A stretch of 64,000 nt of DNA from an uncultured Bacteroidota bacterium. Lineage in GTDB: Bacteria; Bacteroidota; Bacteroidia; Bacteroidales; WCHB1-69. Where the stretch lies: positions 72,008-136,007 of the forward strand of contig CADCNH010000002.1 of NCBI GenBank assembly GCA_902802755.1. Direction: 5' to 3'. The position numbers and the translations under genes are program-made. The stretch's first letter is position 1, and the number at the start of each line of letters is the position of its first letter. The notes under the pieces are model-generated. The model had not been told where the DNA came from. It saw only the letters and a program-made list of their open reading frames with translations, and did not search any database. Below, piece after piece: positions 16,601 to 25,500 of the stretch.

Positions 16601-17682
16601 AGTGAAACTGCATCAGGTATGCCTTGATGAAGCCGTCGAGCTCGCCGTCCATGACGGCGGCGACGTTTGAGGTCTCGTATTGCGTGCGCAGGTCCTTCAC
16701 CATCTTGTAGGGATGCATTACATAACTGCGGATTTGCGAACCCCATTCGATTTTCTTCTTGCTGCTTTCAATCTCGGAGATTTTCTCGCGTTTTTTTTCC
16801 AACTCAATCTGATACAGCTGAGATTTCAGCATTTGCATGGCTTTCTCGCGGTTCATCAGCTGCGAACGGGTTTCCTGACAGGAAACCACAATTCCGGTAG
16901 GCTTATGGTGCAGGCGTACCGCTGTCTCAACCTTGTTGACATTCTGGCCGCCGGGGCCGCTGGAACGATAGGTGTCCCAGAAGATGTCTGCTGGGTTGAC
17001 ATCGATGGTAATGTCTTCATTGATAATGGGGTAGGCGAATACGGACGCGAAGGATGTGTGGCGCCGGTTGGCGGAGTCGAAAGGTGACAAGCGCACCAGC
17101 CGGTGAACGCCGATTTCGCTCTTCATATTGCCATAACCATAGCTGCCGTCCAACTCAATAGTGGCTTGCTTGATACCTGCCACATCGCCTTCCTGACGGT
17201 CTAATATTTTGATGGCGAATTTGTTGCGTTCTGCCCAGCGAATGTACATGCGGAGCAGCATCTCGGCCCAGTCGCAGCTTTCGGTGCCACCAGCACCCGA
17301 GTTGATGGTGAGTACTACGCTCAAGGGGTCTTCCTCCTCGCGCATCATGTTGCGGAACTCCAGTTTCTCCAAGGATTTCATGGAAACAGCATATTGCTTG
17401 TCTGTTTCCTCCTCGGTGGCTTCTTCCGCAGTGAAAAATTCAAATAATACTTTCAGGTCCTCGTAGTCGGCAACAGCTTTGTCGTAGTCTTCCACCCACG
17501 ATTTGATACCGCTGATTTCCTTTAGCAGTTTTTCGGCTTCTTTGGGGTCGTCCCAGAAGTTGTTCTGGTGGGTGATTTCTTCTTTTTCTTTGATTTCGGC
17601 TAATTTTCCGTCGATGTCAAAGACACCTCCTCAGCTCGACTAAGCGGGCGTTAATCTCTTTGAGTTGTTCGGCTTGTACCAT
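16599..17682 (-). CDS. prfB: Peptide chain release factor 2 (programmed +1 frameshift)
   Basis: The gene starts at ATG 17682 and reads 21 codons to an in-frame TGA at 17619-17617. A +1 shift at CTT-TGA joins the long frame to give 360 residues. RF2 features: SPF stop-recognition tripeptide ('[16 protein letters not shown]') and GGQ peptidyl hydrolysis motif ('[20 protein letters not shown]'). RF2 reads UAA and UGA. The internal UGA is the classical autoregulatory sensor of RF2 level. It lies last in a leftward run rng-recX-prfB and ends at the terminator shared with proS. Confidence 0.95.
17616..17631 (-). promoter_or_regulatory. RF2 +1 frameshift site
   Basis: Minus strand: AGGAGG (17631-17626), three bases, then CTTTGA (17622-17617) followed by C. 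This is the known prfB slip site with its internal anti-SD-pairing sequence. It implies the 16S anti-SD can still pair here although SD sites are rare in this phylum. Confidence 0.92.
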
Positions 17683-17717
17683 ATTTTAGGTTTTAGGTTA
17701 CAGGTGTCAGGTTTCAG
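17683..17717. repeat. Heptamer array between recX and prfB
   Basis: Minus-strand units CTGAAAC, CTGACAC, CTGTAAC, CTAAAAC, CTAAAAT end at the prfB start codon. Confidence 0.7.
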
Positions 17718-17739
17718 TAGGGACGTGCTGCGTGCGTCC
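17717..17739. repeat. Imperfect GTAGGGACG palindrome
   Basis: GTAGGGACG...CGTCC imperfect inverted repeat, related in sequence to the palindromes near 42.4, 52.5 and 61.2 kb. Confidence 0.5.
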
Positions 17740-17745
17740 GATGGG

Positions 17746-17772
17746 ATTTTCAGTTTTCAGTTTTCAGTTCCC
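17746..17772. repeat. Heptamer array forming the recX C-terminus and stop
   Basis: Three exact CTGAAAA units on the minus strand. They encode the last residues of RecX (LKTEN) and supply its TGA stop at 17752-17750. Confidence 0.85.
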
Positions 17773-18199
17773 CCTTTATTTCCTCGTAGGTATATCCCTT
17801 CGATATCAGGTGTCGGTAGAGTTTGGTGATGTTTTCTTGGGTGACAGGTCCGTGGCCCTGTGTCCATTTGCGGACAGAAGCTTGGAGGTTGTCAGTATAT
17901 TGTTGGGGTGTGATGTTTTCTAAATATTTGTCAATCAGTTCTTTTGGTATTCCTTTTTGCAATAAGCTCATGCGTATTTTCTGTTTGCCCCATTGTTTGA
18001 GTCCGACTTTGCCCCGGATATAACTCTGTGCATAGCGTTCATCATCAACAAAACCGTCGTTTTTCAGCAGTTGTAATACCTGTTGTGCTTCCTTTCCCTC
18101 AACCTGCAAGCTACGTAGTTTTGTGAGCACTTCTTGTGTGCAGCGGTCTTGGTAGGCACAGTAGCGTTCAAGTTTGGAGAGAATATCGGTGGCAGTCAT
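17750..18199 (-). CDS. recX: RecX family regulatory protein
   Basis: A 149-residue all-helical protein with the RecX three-helix repeat signatures 'LERYCAYQDRCTQEVLTKLRSL', 'DGFVDDERYAQSYIRGKV' and 'GPVTQENITKLYRHLISKGYTYEEI'. RecX modulates RecA filaments. The gene starts 3 bp after rng and is certainly co-transcribed with it. The last five codons and the stop fall in a heptamer repeat, so the natural C-terminus may have been trimmed or extended by that repeat. Confidence 0.88.
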   Translation of the reverse strand: MTATDILSKLERYCAYQDRCTQEVLTKLRSLQVEGKEAQQVLQLLKNDGFVDDERYAQSYIRGKVGLKQWGKQKIRMSLLQKGIPKELIDKYLENITPQQYTDNLQASVRKWTQGHGPVTQENITKLYRHLISKGYTYEEIKGELKTEN

Positions 18200-18202
18200 G
18201 GT

Positions 18203-19783
18203 TTAGTTTTCGGTAGGGGTGGACCAGAGCATGATTTCGTCCATGTTTTTATTGAAGAATTTCGTTTGGGTGAGGTAATAAGCTTGATTTGCCCGCAAGT
18301 GAATCCATTTATGATATTTGAATAACCATTTCAGGCGGATAGAAGGGAAGCCTTTGGTTAAATAAGCATGGATATAGGGGTGCATCTCAATGGTGATGCC
18401 GTTCTCACCTTGTTTGTCAAACAAAAATTCCAATGTATTTTCAATCTCTTCTTGCAGCAAGATAGAGGGTTTGATTTTGCCGGTGCCGTGGCAGGCGGGG
18501 CATTGTTCTGTTGTCTCAATAATGGTAGCTTCTTTTACTCTTTGGCGGGTGATTTCCAGCAAACCGAATTTATTGAGGGGCAGTATGGTGTGTTTTGCCT
18601 TGTCGTTAGCCATAAATTCCTGCATTTTCTTGAACAGCATGGATTTATGGGTAGGCGTGTGCATATCGATAAAGTCGCAGGTGATGATACCGCCCATATC
18701 TCTCAGACGGAGCTGGCGGGCGATTTCTTCGGCGGCCAACAAGTTGACGTCGAAGGCGTTGTCTTCAGGCGACTGGCTGGATTTGACACGGTTGCCGCTG
18801 TTGACATCGATGACATGCATAGCTTCAGTGTGTTCAATGATAAGATACACACCGTTTTTGATGGTGACTACCTTGCCGAAGGAGCCCTTGATTTGCTTGG
18901 CTACATTGAAATGCTCGAAGATGGGTTGTTTCTCATTGTAGAACTTGACAATGTTGCTTTTCTCGGAGGAGAAGCTGTTGAGGTAATCTACCACTTCGCG
19001 GTAAATGCTCTGTGAGTCGATGTATATGGCGTGGAAGGAGTCATTGACCATGTCGCGGACGAGAGCAGAGGTTTTGTCTAACTCGTCGGCGATTTTGGAG
19101 GGGGCGGTTGCCTTATAAAGTTTGTTGACCGCGGTGGCCCATCGTTGTTTCAATTGCTCCATGTCGGCGGTCAGGTCCTCGATATTCTTGTCTCTGGCGA
19201 CGGTACGGATGATAATGCCAAAGTTGCGGGGTTTGATGCCTTGGACAATTTTTTTCAGTCTTTTCCGTTCCTCGTTGCTTTTGATTTTCTGGCTTACGCT
19301 GACCTTTTCCATGAAGGGTACGAGGACCAGGTAACGTCCAGCGAACGATATTTCAGTAGTGACACGGGGGCCTTTGGTGGAAATAGCTTCTTTGGCCACC
19401 TGCACCAAAATTTTCTGTCCGGTAGTCAGCACATTGCCGATTTTTCCGTTCTTCTCTACTTCCTCGAGATTTTGGAACTTGGCGATGCTTTTTTTGTTGA
19501 AGTTGATGGCTTGGTTGACAAATTCATTGATGGTACGTGCATTGGAACCTAAATCGAGGTAATGCAGGAAAGCGTCTTTCTCGCTTCCCACGTCAACGAA
19601 GGCCGCATTTAGGCCAGGCATGATTTTTCGGACGGTGCCGAGGTAGATGTCGCCAACGGAATGGCAGTCGGATGAGGTCTCACGATGAATTTCGACGAGT
19701 TTCTTGTTTTCGAGCAAGGCGATCTGGACTTCGTTCGGATGAGAAGTGATGATTAATTCTTTAGTAAGCTCGTTGTTATCCAT
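18203..19783 (-). CDS. rng: Ribonuclease E/G family protein
   Basis: A 526-residue RNase G-type endonuclease. The N-terminal S1-like domain spans about 35-110 ('GDIYLGTVRKIMPGLNAAFVDVG'). The catalytic core carries the metal aspartates in 'MHVIDVNSGNR' and 'IITCDFIDMHTP', and the zinc-link cysteines in 'CPACHGTGKI'. It lacks the long RNase E scaffold. It cleaves single-stranded RNA in rRNA maturation and mRNA decay. It heads rng-recX-prfB. Between the upstream terminator-like hairpin and the ATG I find no -7 box, and that hairpin's loop can pair with the leader just before the ATG. Confidence 0.92.
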   Translation of the reverse strand: MDNNELTKELIITSHPNEVQIALLENKKLVEIHRETSSDCHSVGDIYLGTVRKIMPGLNAAFVDVGSEKDAFLHYLDLGSNARTINEFVNQAINFNKKSIAKFQNLEEVEKNGKIGNVLTTGQKILVQVAKEAISTKGPRVTTEISFAGRYLVLVPFMEKVSVSQKIKSNEERKRLKKIVQGIKPRNFGIIIRTVARDKNIEDLTADMEQLKQRWATAVNKLYKATAPSKIADELDKTSALVRDMVNDSFHAIYIDSQSIYREVVDYLNSFSSEKSNIVKFYNEKQPIFEHFNVAKQIKGSFGKVVTIKNGVYLIIEHTEAMHVIDVNSGNRVKSSQSPEDNAFDVNLLAAEEIARQLRLRDMGGIITCDFIDMHTPTHKSMLFKKMQEFMANDKAKHTILPLNKFGLLEITRQRVKEATIIETTEQCPACHGTGKIKPSILLQEEIENTLEFLFDKQGENGITIEMHPYIHAYLTKGFPSIRLKWLFKYHKWIHLRANQAYYLTQTKFFNKNMDEIMLWSTPTEN

Positions 19784-19802
19784 AAATTGTTTTTGATAAA
19801 AA

Positions 19803-19918
19803 GTGCCACTCTGTATGAGGGCTGGAAGTTTTCAGCTGTAAGTTATTCTCAAGCTGATTTCCGATATTAATAAAACGAAAAACTAAATGACATGTCAGTG
19901 GCACACCATTTAGTTTTT
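19803..19918 (-). promoter_or_regulatory. Terminator-like hairpin and complementary leader segment upstream of rng
   Basis: Minus strand: the stem AAAAACTAAATG (19918-19907) pairs with CATTTAGTTTTT (19889-19878), followed by CGTTTTATT. It can terminate the HU/mS38-like transcript. The loop contains GTGCCACT (19904-19897), the exact complement of AGTGGCAC at 19810-19803, 20 bases before the rng ATG. Confidence 0.65.
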
Positions 19919-19945
19919 CAGAGTTTTTAATCACCATAAGAGAGA

Positions 19946-20035
19946 TTATCTCTTTTTATGTCTGTTCTTTCTGAGACGTTTTTTTCTCTTATGGGTTGAC
20001 ATTTTATGTCTTTTTCTTTTTTTACCACTGGGCAT
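19946..20035 (-). CDS. mS38/AURKAIP1-COX24-like 29-residue basic protein
   Basis: A tiny ORF of 29 residues, MPSGKKRKRHKMSTHKRKKR and nine more basic residues, with at least 19 Lys, Arg or His. It matches the AURKAIP1/COX24-type short proteins annotated across Bacteroidota and the end of mitochondrial ribosomal protein mS38. It is probably a ribosome-associated peptide. It starts 22 bp after the HU gene on the same strand and is followed by a terminator-like hairpin, which makes a HU/mS38-like operon. The sequence match is strong; the ribosomal role is inferred. Confidence 0.85.
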   Translation of the reverse strand: MPSGKKRKRHKMSTHKRKKRLRKNRHKKR

Positions 20036-20057
20036 AGTGCTAAGATTTTAAGGTTAG

Positions 20058-20339
20058 TTATTTGATTTTCTTTACTACGTTCACGAAAGTCTTGCAAGGT
20101 TTGAATGCGGGGATTTTGTGAGCGGGGATAACGATAGTTTGTTTCTTAGAGATATTTCTAGCGGTTTTTTCAGCTCTTTCTTTTACAATAAAGCTACCGA
20201 AACCTCTCAAATAGACATTCTCATTCTTTGCCAAAGAGCCCTTAACACTGGTCATAAAGGCTTCTACCACGGTTTGAACTGCATTCTTGTCAAAACCTGT
20301 CTTGTTTGAAATTTCGTTTACGATTTCAGCTTTTGTCAT
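20058..20339 (-). CDS. HU-family DNA-binding protein
   Basis: A 93-residue HU/IHF protein. The dimerisation helix is 'TKAEIVNEISNKTGFDKNAVQTVVEAFMTSV'. The beta-arm has the usual 'LRGFGSFIVKERAEKTARNISKKQTIVIPAHKIPAFKP', including the conserved GFGSF and P. It bends DNA in the nucleoid. A clear TATTTTTG promoter precedes it, and the small mS38-like gene follows after 22 bp. Confidence 0.93.
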   Translation of the reverse strand: MTKAEIVNEISNKTGFDKNAVQTVVEAFMTSVKGSLAKNENVYLRGFGSFIVKERAEKTARNISKKQTIVIPAHKIPAFKPCKTFVNVVKKIK

Positions 20340-20383
20340 AATTGTTATTTTTAATGGTTAAATGGTTAAAAATTTTCGGACTG

Positions 20384-20410
20384 CAAAAATACACATTTAT
20401 TTCATTCAAA
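20384..20410 (-). promoter_or_regulatory. Promoter of the HU gene
   Basis: Minus strand TTTG (20410-20407), a 15-base gap, then TATTTTTG (20391-20384); leader of about 37 bases. Confidence 0.65.
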
Positions 20411-20439
20411 AGCAACATTTTACAAAAAAAATTTTCAGC

Positions 20440-21279
20440 TTAAATTTTTTCTATAATTTTCTTAGCCAAACGGCTTGCTCCGATTCTGAAATATTGTTTA
20501 TTCAGCCACTTTTCGCCCAATACATTTTCTAAGATCTTGACATATAGAATGGAAGTTTCCGCATCGGAGATGCCGCCAGCGGGCTTCATACCCACTATCT
20601 TACCTGTCTGTTTGTAGTAATCGTTAATAGCATCCAGCATAATCAAAAATGATTCAGGGGTGGCATTGACGGAAATTTTGCCTGTGGAGGTCTTGATAAA
20701 GTCCGCACCAGCTTCCATGGCCATCATGGAGGCCGCATAGATGTTGTCGGCAGTTTTCAATTCGCCAGTTTCCAAAATGACCTTCAGATGTGCTTCGCCA
20801 CAGGCTTTTTTGATGGCGACAATCTCGTCAAACACCTCTTGATAGTTGCCTTCCAAGAACTTACCGCGTGAAATGACCATGTCGATTTCGTCGGCACCGG
20901 CGTTGACCGCATATTTTACTTCAGCCACCTTGATTTCGATGGGGGACTGTCCGGCGGGGAATGCACCAGCGACAGAGGCTACATGAATGTCCGTACCCTT
21001 CAGTAGCTGCTTGGCTTGGGCTACAAAAGGCGGATACACGCATACTGCAGCGGTGCTGGGAATATGTCGCGCTTCATCCTTGAAACTGATGGCGGTTTGA
21101 CACAATTCGTTGATTTTTTGAGCGTTGTCGCTGCCTTCAAGCGTGGTGAGGTCAATGACACTTAAAACGAAACGATAGGCCTCTGCCTCGGTGAGACGTT
21201 GCAATGGCATCTCGCTGTATTGCTTGATACGCTGCGTGATGCTTTCTTCAGTTCTGGGGTACTTCTTATATGTTATCAT
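20440..21279 (-). CDS. deoC: Deoxyribose-phosphate aldolase
   Basis: A 279-residue DeoC-type TIM-barrel aldolase. The Schiff-base lysine lies in 'FIKTSTGKISVNATPE', preceded by 'GADEIDMVISRGKFLEG' and 'HLKVILETGELKT'. It cleaves 2-deoxyribose 5-phosphate to glyceraldehyde 3-phosphate and acetaldehyde in deoxynucleoside catabolism, which fits with the salvage genes amn and guaD in the window. The 140-bp gap upstream holds two heptamer arrays and no convincing -7 box. Confidence 0.93.
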   Translation of the reverse strand: MITYKKYPRTEESITQRIKQYSEMPLQRLTEAEAYRFVLSVIDLTTLEGSDNAQKINELCQTAISFKDEARHIPSTAAVCVYPPFVAQAKQLLKGTDIHVASVAGAFPAGQSPIEIKVAEVKYAVNAGADEIDMVISRGKFLEGNYQEVFDEIVAIKKACGEAHLKVILETGELKTADNIYAASMMAMEAGADFIKTSTGKISVNATPESFLIMLDAINDYYKQTGKIVGMKPAGGISDAETSILYVKILENVLGEKWLNKQYFRIGASRLAKKIIEKI

Positions 21280-21283
21280 ACAA

Positions 21284-21318
21284 TTAATGGTTAATAGTTG
21301 ATAATTAATAGTTTATGG
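21284..21318. repeat. Heptamer array upstream of deoC
   Basis: Plus-strand units TTAATGG, TTAATAG, TTGATAA, TTAATAG, TTTATGG, five exact 7-base steps. Confidence 0.75.
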
Positions 21319-21407
21319 TCTTGTATTGTGCATTTATATTTCCTGATTTCTTATACTTATTAACAATTGGCATATTAGCACATTGTTAATTGGCACATTA
21401 AATAAAA

Positions 21408-21437
21408 AACTTTCAGTTTTCAACTTTCAGCTTTCAG
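21408..21437. repeat. Heptamer array forming the AI-2E gene end
   Basis: Minus-strand units CTGAAAG, TTGAAAA, CTGAAAG and CTGAAAG. The transporter stop TGA (21422-21420) is inside the array and its last residues (LKAES) are encoded by it. Confidence 0.85.
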
Positions 21438-22538
21438 CTCTTCTGTCTGTTGTTCGTCACCATCGATGAAGTATTGTCCGAAGAGTTCTTTGAAGACGAT
21501 ACGCAGCAGAGTGTAAACAGGAACGGCGAAGATCATGCCCAATACACCACCGATTTGGGAGGCGGCCATGATGACAATAAAGATTTCAATGGGGTGTGCC
21601 TTCACACTTTTTCCGTAGATGACAGGTTGTAGCACAAAGTTGTCAATCAGCTGGGCTGAGAAGAAGATGGACACTACTTTTATAATATTGTACAACACAT
21701 CGATACCTGCAGGCGACAGTGGAATCATGCTGGTACAGGAGATGATGACATTCAAGCATAATGAAATCAAGGGTCCAAGATAGGGGATGACATTCAATAA
21801 GCCCGACAATACACCTATCAGAGCAGCGTCGGGAACTCCTAACAGTTTGCAGGCGATACCATTGATAAGGCCCACAATGCACATCTCAATGAGTACTCCA
21901 CCGAAATATCTTCCGACTTGTTTGCTTGTGGCTTCCACAATGTTGCTGAAGTTAGGACGCAGTTTGCTGGGGATGAATTTACGTATGGTCTTAAGGAAAA
22001 TACCATCATCTTTCAAGGAGAAAAAGGTGAGGAAAAGGATGGCAAAAACAGCCACAAACACGCTGGCGATAATGCCAACAAGGTTGCCAAGGATATTCCC
22101 GAAATCAAGTCTTTTGACAAGACCCTGAAGTTGTAGGACCAGTCCCTCAGAAATCTCCGTGGCGGTCACGTCTATGCCTTGGTTAGAAGCAAAATGCTCA
22201 AATTTGGAAAGAAAACGGTTATATCCTTCCACAACCACTTGCGGATCTATGGAGGTGAGATTCTTAACTTCCTGACTGATGAGAGGGGTCAGAATAGCAA
22301 AGAAACCATAGAAAAGTCCGAAAATAATACTCATGGCTATAATGGCTGCCAAGGGACGGGGAAAGGTGAATTTTTTGATTTTTATTTTGCAAAGCAGCTT
22401 GACAATGGGGCGTCCTGCAACGGTAAGGGCGAGAGCAACGAGCAGATATATGACGATGCTGGAGAAATACCAGCATAGGAAAGCCAGTAAAGCCAAAAAC
22501 AGCAGGATAACTAACATGTGGGGAAGGTCGGACTTCAT
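21420..22538 (-). CDS. AI-2E family transporter
   Basis: A 372-residue membrane protein of the AI-2E/PerM family (PF01594). It has paired N-terminal helices, a long extracytoplasmic loop, and the conserved C-terminal half with 'LLNVIPYLGPLISLCLNVII' and 'PVIYGKSVKAHPIEIFIVIMAASQIGGVLGMIFAVPVYTLLRIV'. About eight membrane segments. Members move varied substrates, and the AI-2 role is not general. It begins 5 bp after tamB and is co-transcribed with it. Its C-terminal LKAES and stop codon come from a heptamer repeat. Confidence 0.88.
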   Translation of the reverse strand: MKSDLPHMLVILLFLALLAFLCWYFSSIVIYLLVALALTVAGRPIVKLLCKIKIKKFTFPRPLAAIIAMSIIFGLFYGFFAILTPLISQEVKNLTSIDPQVVVEGYNRFLSKFEHFASNQGIDVTATEISEGLVLQLQGLVKRLDFGNILGNLVGIIASVFVAVFAILFLTFFSLKDDGIFLKTIRKFIPSKLRPNFSNIVEATSKQVGRYFGGVLIEMCIVGLINGIACKLLGVPDAALIGVLSGLLNVIPYLGPLISLCLNVIISCTSMIPLSPAGIDVLYNIIKVVSIFFSAQLIDNFVLQPVIYGKSVKAHPIEIFIVIMAASQIGGVLGMIFAVPVYTLLRIVFKELFGQYFIDGDEQQTEELKAES

Positions 22539-22543
22539 ATCGC

Positions 22544-25500
22544 TTAATTTTTCTTTTTGTTCTTCTGTTTTTCCTTCTTTTCCTTTTTCTTGATATCTAT
22601 TTTAGCATCTTTAAATGCTTCGGAAAAATCGTTTTTATTGTTGAATTCCTGTTTGTACATCAAGGCAAGTCCTACACCAGCAATTCGCTTGTATGATTCC
22701 AAAGCGTACTGGTCGTTGAAGTTGTATATTTTTACACGCCAATTGCCTTTTTTGGTGATCAGGTATTCCAAACTGAAGTCACCATAGAAGTTCTCGATGC
22801 TGGTTTTACCGCCACTCGCGGAACTGTTGTCGTAATAGCCGATGTTGGTTTCGAAAATCATACGGTCCTGTAAAAACTGCACATTGGCGTTCAGCCCGTA
22901 TTCGGCAGCAGTCTGCTGAGTTTTGTTTTTATAAACAATGCCCACACCAGCATGTTTCATTTGTCTGGATATGAAGTTGTTGACAAAATTCGTCAGAATG
23001 CCAATGCCACCACTCTCTACCGTGCTGGAAATATCCTCGTTGGAGGCATCGTCGGGCATGAATTGGTTGGTTAACAAGAAGATGAAGAACTGTTTGGAAC
23101 GGTTCTGGGGGTTGGTAGTATCTATGGCCATAAAAACAGCTCTATTCATCTCCTGATCCGCATTGGGCATCTCAAAAGAGAAATCTATAGAGGGGTATTT
23201 CATCAACTGTCCATTCATGTGAATGTATGCGTTGACAGGAGTACGTGTGGTGCTGGCGGTTTCCTCGCCGTATGACAGGATGTTCGACAGTGAGGCTCGT
23301 GCAGTGTAGTATGCACTGACATTGACATTGAAATCGGCTACGGGTCCATCGAAATATACCATGCCGCCAGGTACCAGTTTGAGCTTGGTGTTGACAATGT
23401 TTTCCAATGAAAGCAGAAAATCTCCGGAGTTGATTTCCAAATCACCATAGATGTTCACTCCGATAATATCGTTATACAGCAAGTGAAGTCGTCCAGTGGT
23501 ATTGGCTCTCATAGTGCCTCCGATAGCCATCACATCCACCTGTACATCAGCTTCGGGGGTGACATTGAAAATGAAGTCGAAATTCAGCTGCATTTTCTCT
23601 TCTGTAGCAGGCATTACCACTACAGAATCCTGTATCACAGTCTTGAAACGTATATTTGAATTCTCAGATACGGATTGAGAAGATGTGATAGGGAAGTAGA
23701 TGGAACTTCCTCTCAGGGTGGTGAGGTTATCGCTGCTGAAGGCAAGTTGCTTGTCGTCGCCCTTGATTTTAACGCCACCGGATACATAACCTTTGCCGTA
23801 AAAACTGCTGTTATTGTCACGGGGCAGGTTGAGTGCCAAGAGGCGAAGGGTATTGATATCCAGGTCTATCTTCATGTCTTTGAATAAATTATGATAGATA
23901 TGACCATTCATGGTGGCGGAATTTCTATCTTTATCTGTCAAGATAATATTATCGAAAATAATACCTTTGTTATTGAATAAAACATCCTGATTGTCAATGT
24001 AATATACAGTTCCCAAAGGGGTAATGCCCATGGTCATATTATTGACATGAGCCTTGCCGGAAATATAGGCGGAGTCGGCACTGGCTATAAAGCTGAGTTC
24101 ACCGGAAGCGCTACCTGTGACTTGATCGCTGAAAGAAGACAGGAACGGTTGCAAAAAGCCGAGGTCGAGGCTGCCAACATTGGCTTTGGCCACAAAACGC
24201 TTGATATGACTGAGGTAATAGCCGTTGATATTGGCTAATTTATTATTCTCAGTTTGATAGTTTTTAATGGTGTATTCACTAATGATGTTTGAAGATATGG
24301 GCTCTTCACGTTTGAAAATGCCGCCGGAGAAACCCAAAGAACCACCTTCGCCGATGCCGGCAGTTAAGAACACATTGCCAAATTGTGTATTGTTGAGTGT
24401 AAAATCGGAAGCCATGAGTTTCCCCATGACGACTCGGTTTTCATCGCGCATGGTAATGTCCGCATTGGCAGATAACATGCCGTCGAAACTGATGCCGCGC
24501 AGGAAGTTATTGACAATACCGATATCGAAATTATTGATGGCTATGGTCAACTTGTCGTTGGGCAATTTGGAATATACACCATTTGCCGAAATGCTGCTTT
24601 CATTGTCGCTGAGCACCAGATTGTCTATCAGAATGCGTTGCTTTTGAATGGTAATGGCATTGCGGTTGTTGAATTTGAAATTGTATTCGTTCAACAGGAT
24701 TTGCGAATCTGTAAAACGAGCAACCATATTGCTCTTGTCACTTGCATCAAAGGTTCCTTTGATGTGAGAGAGAGGTCTGTTTTCATCTGAAATGTCTTTC
24801 CATGACAGCTGATAATCGATATAAGACTGGAACATATCAGCTTGGAGTCCAATTTGATGTAAAGACAAAGTGGCACCTTTCTTATTGGCCAATGAAATAG
24901 AGTCGCTGGAGACATCAATAATCATGTGGTGGTTGGCAGCAGTATTGGATGCAAGATGTAAATTGTTGATATTGAAGCGGTCTTTGAAGGATGCTTTAGG
25001 AATTACTATGTTGATGTGGTCCTGTTCTGCGATGTCGTCCAAACGCAAATCAATGCTGCTGTGCTCCGCTATATATAGTTCGGGAAGGAAGATGTAGAGC
25101 AAAGGTTCCGTGTTAAACGTTTCGAAGGAAAAGTTGAAATGCTTGTCTTCCTGTTTTGTGTTGGCCATTGCTTTGTTCTTGCTTGCCTCTCTTTGAGGAA
25201 GGATATTAGGAATATAGCGATAGGCAAAATTAAATAGGGAATCCTGGATGTCTTTGTATGCGTAGTTGGTGTTGAGGGAGGCATTGACGATGTCGGAAGA
25301 CAAGATGTATTTGTGCAGTCCGGCAGGGGTATTGATGGCGGTAAAGCGGATTCTTTCACTATATAAAGGTTGTATTTCATTGAATATCTGAAGTCCATCA
25401 ATGCCGACAAAACCGTTCAGATTGTTCAAATTAGAACCTGTGGAATTAAAGATCAGCGTATCGAAAGAGATTTCCACATTGGGATGCTGTTGGGCGAAAA

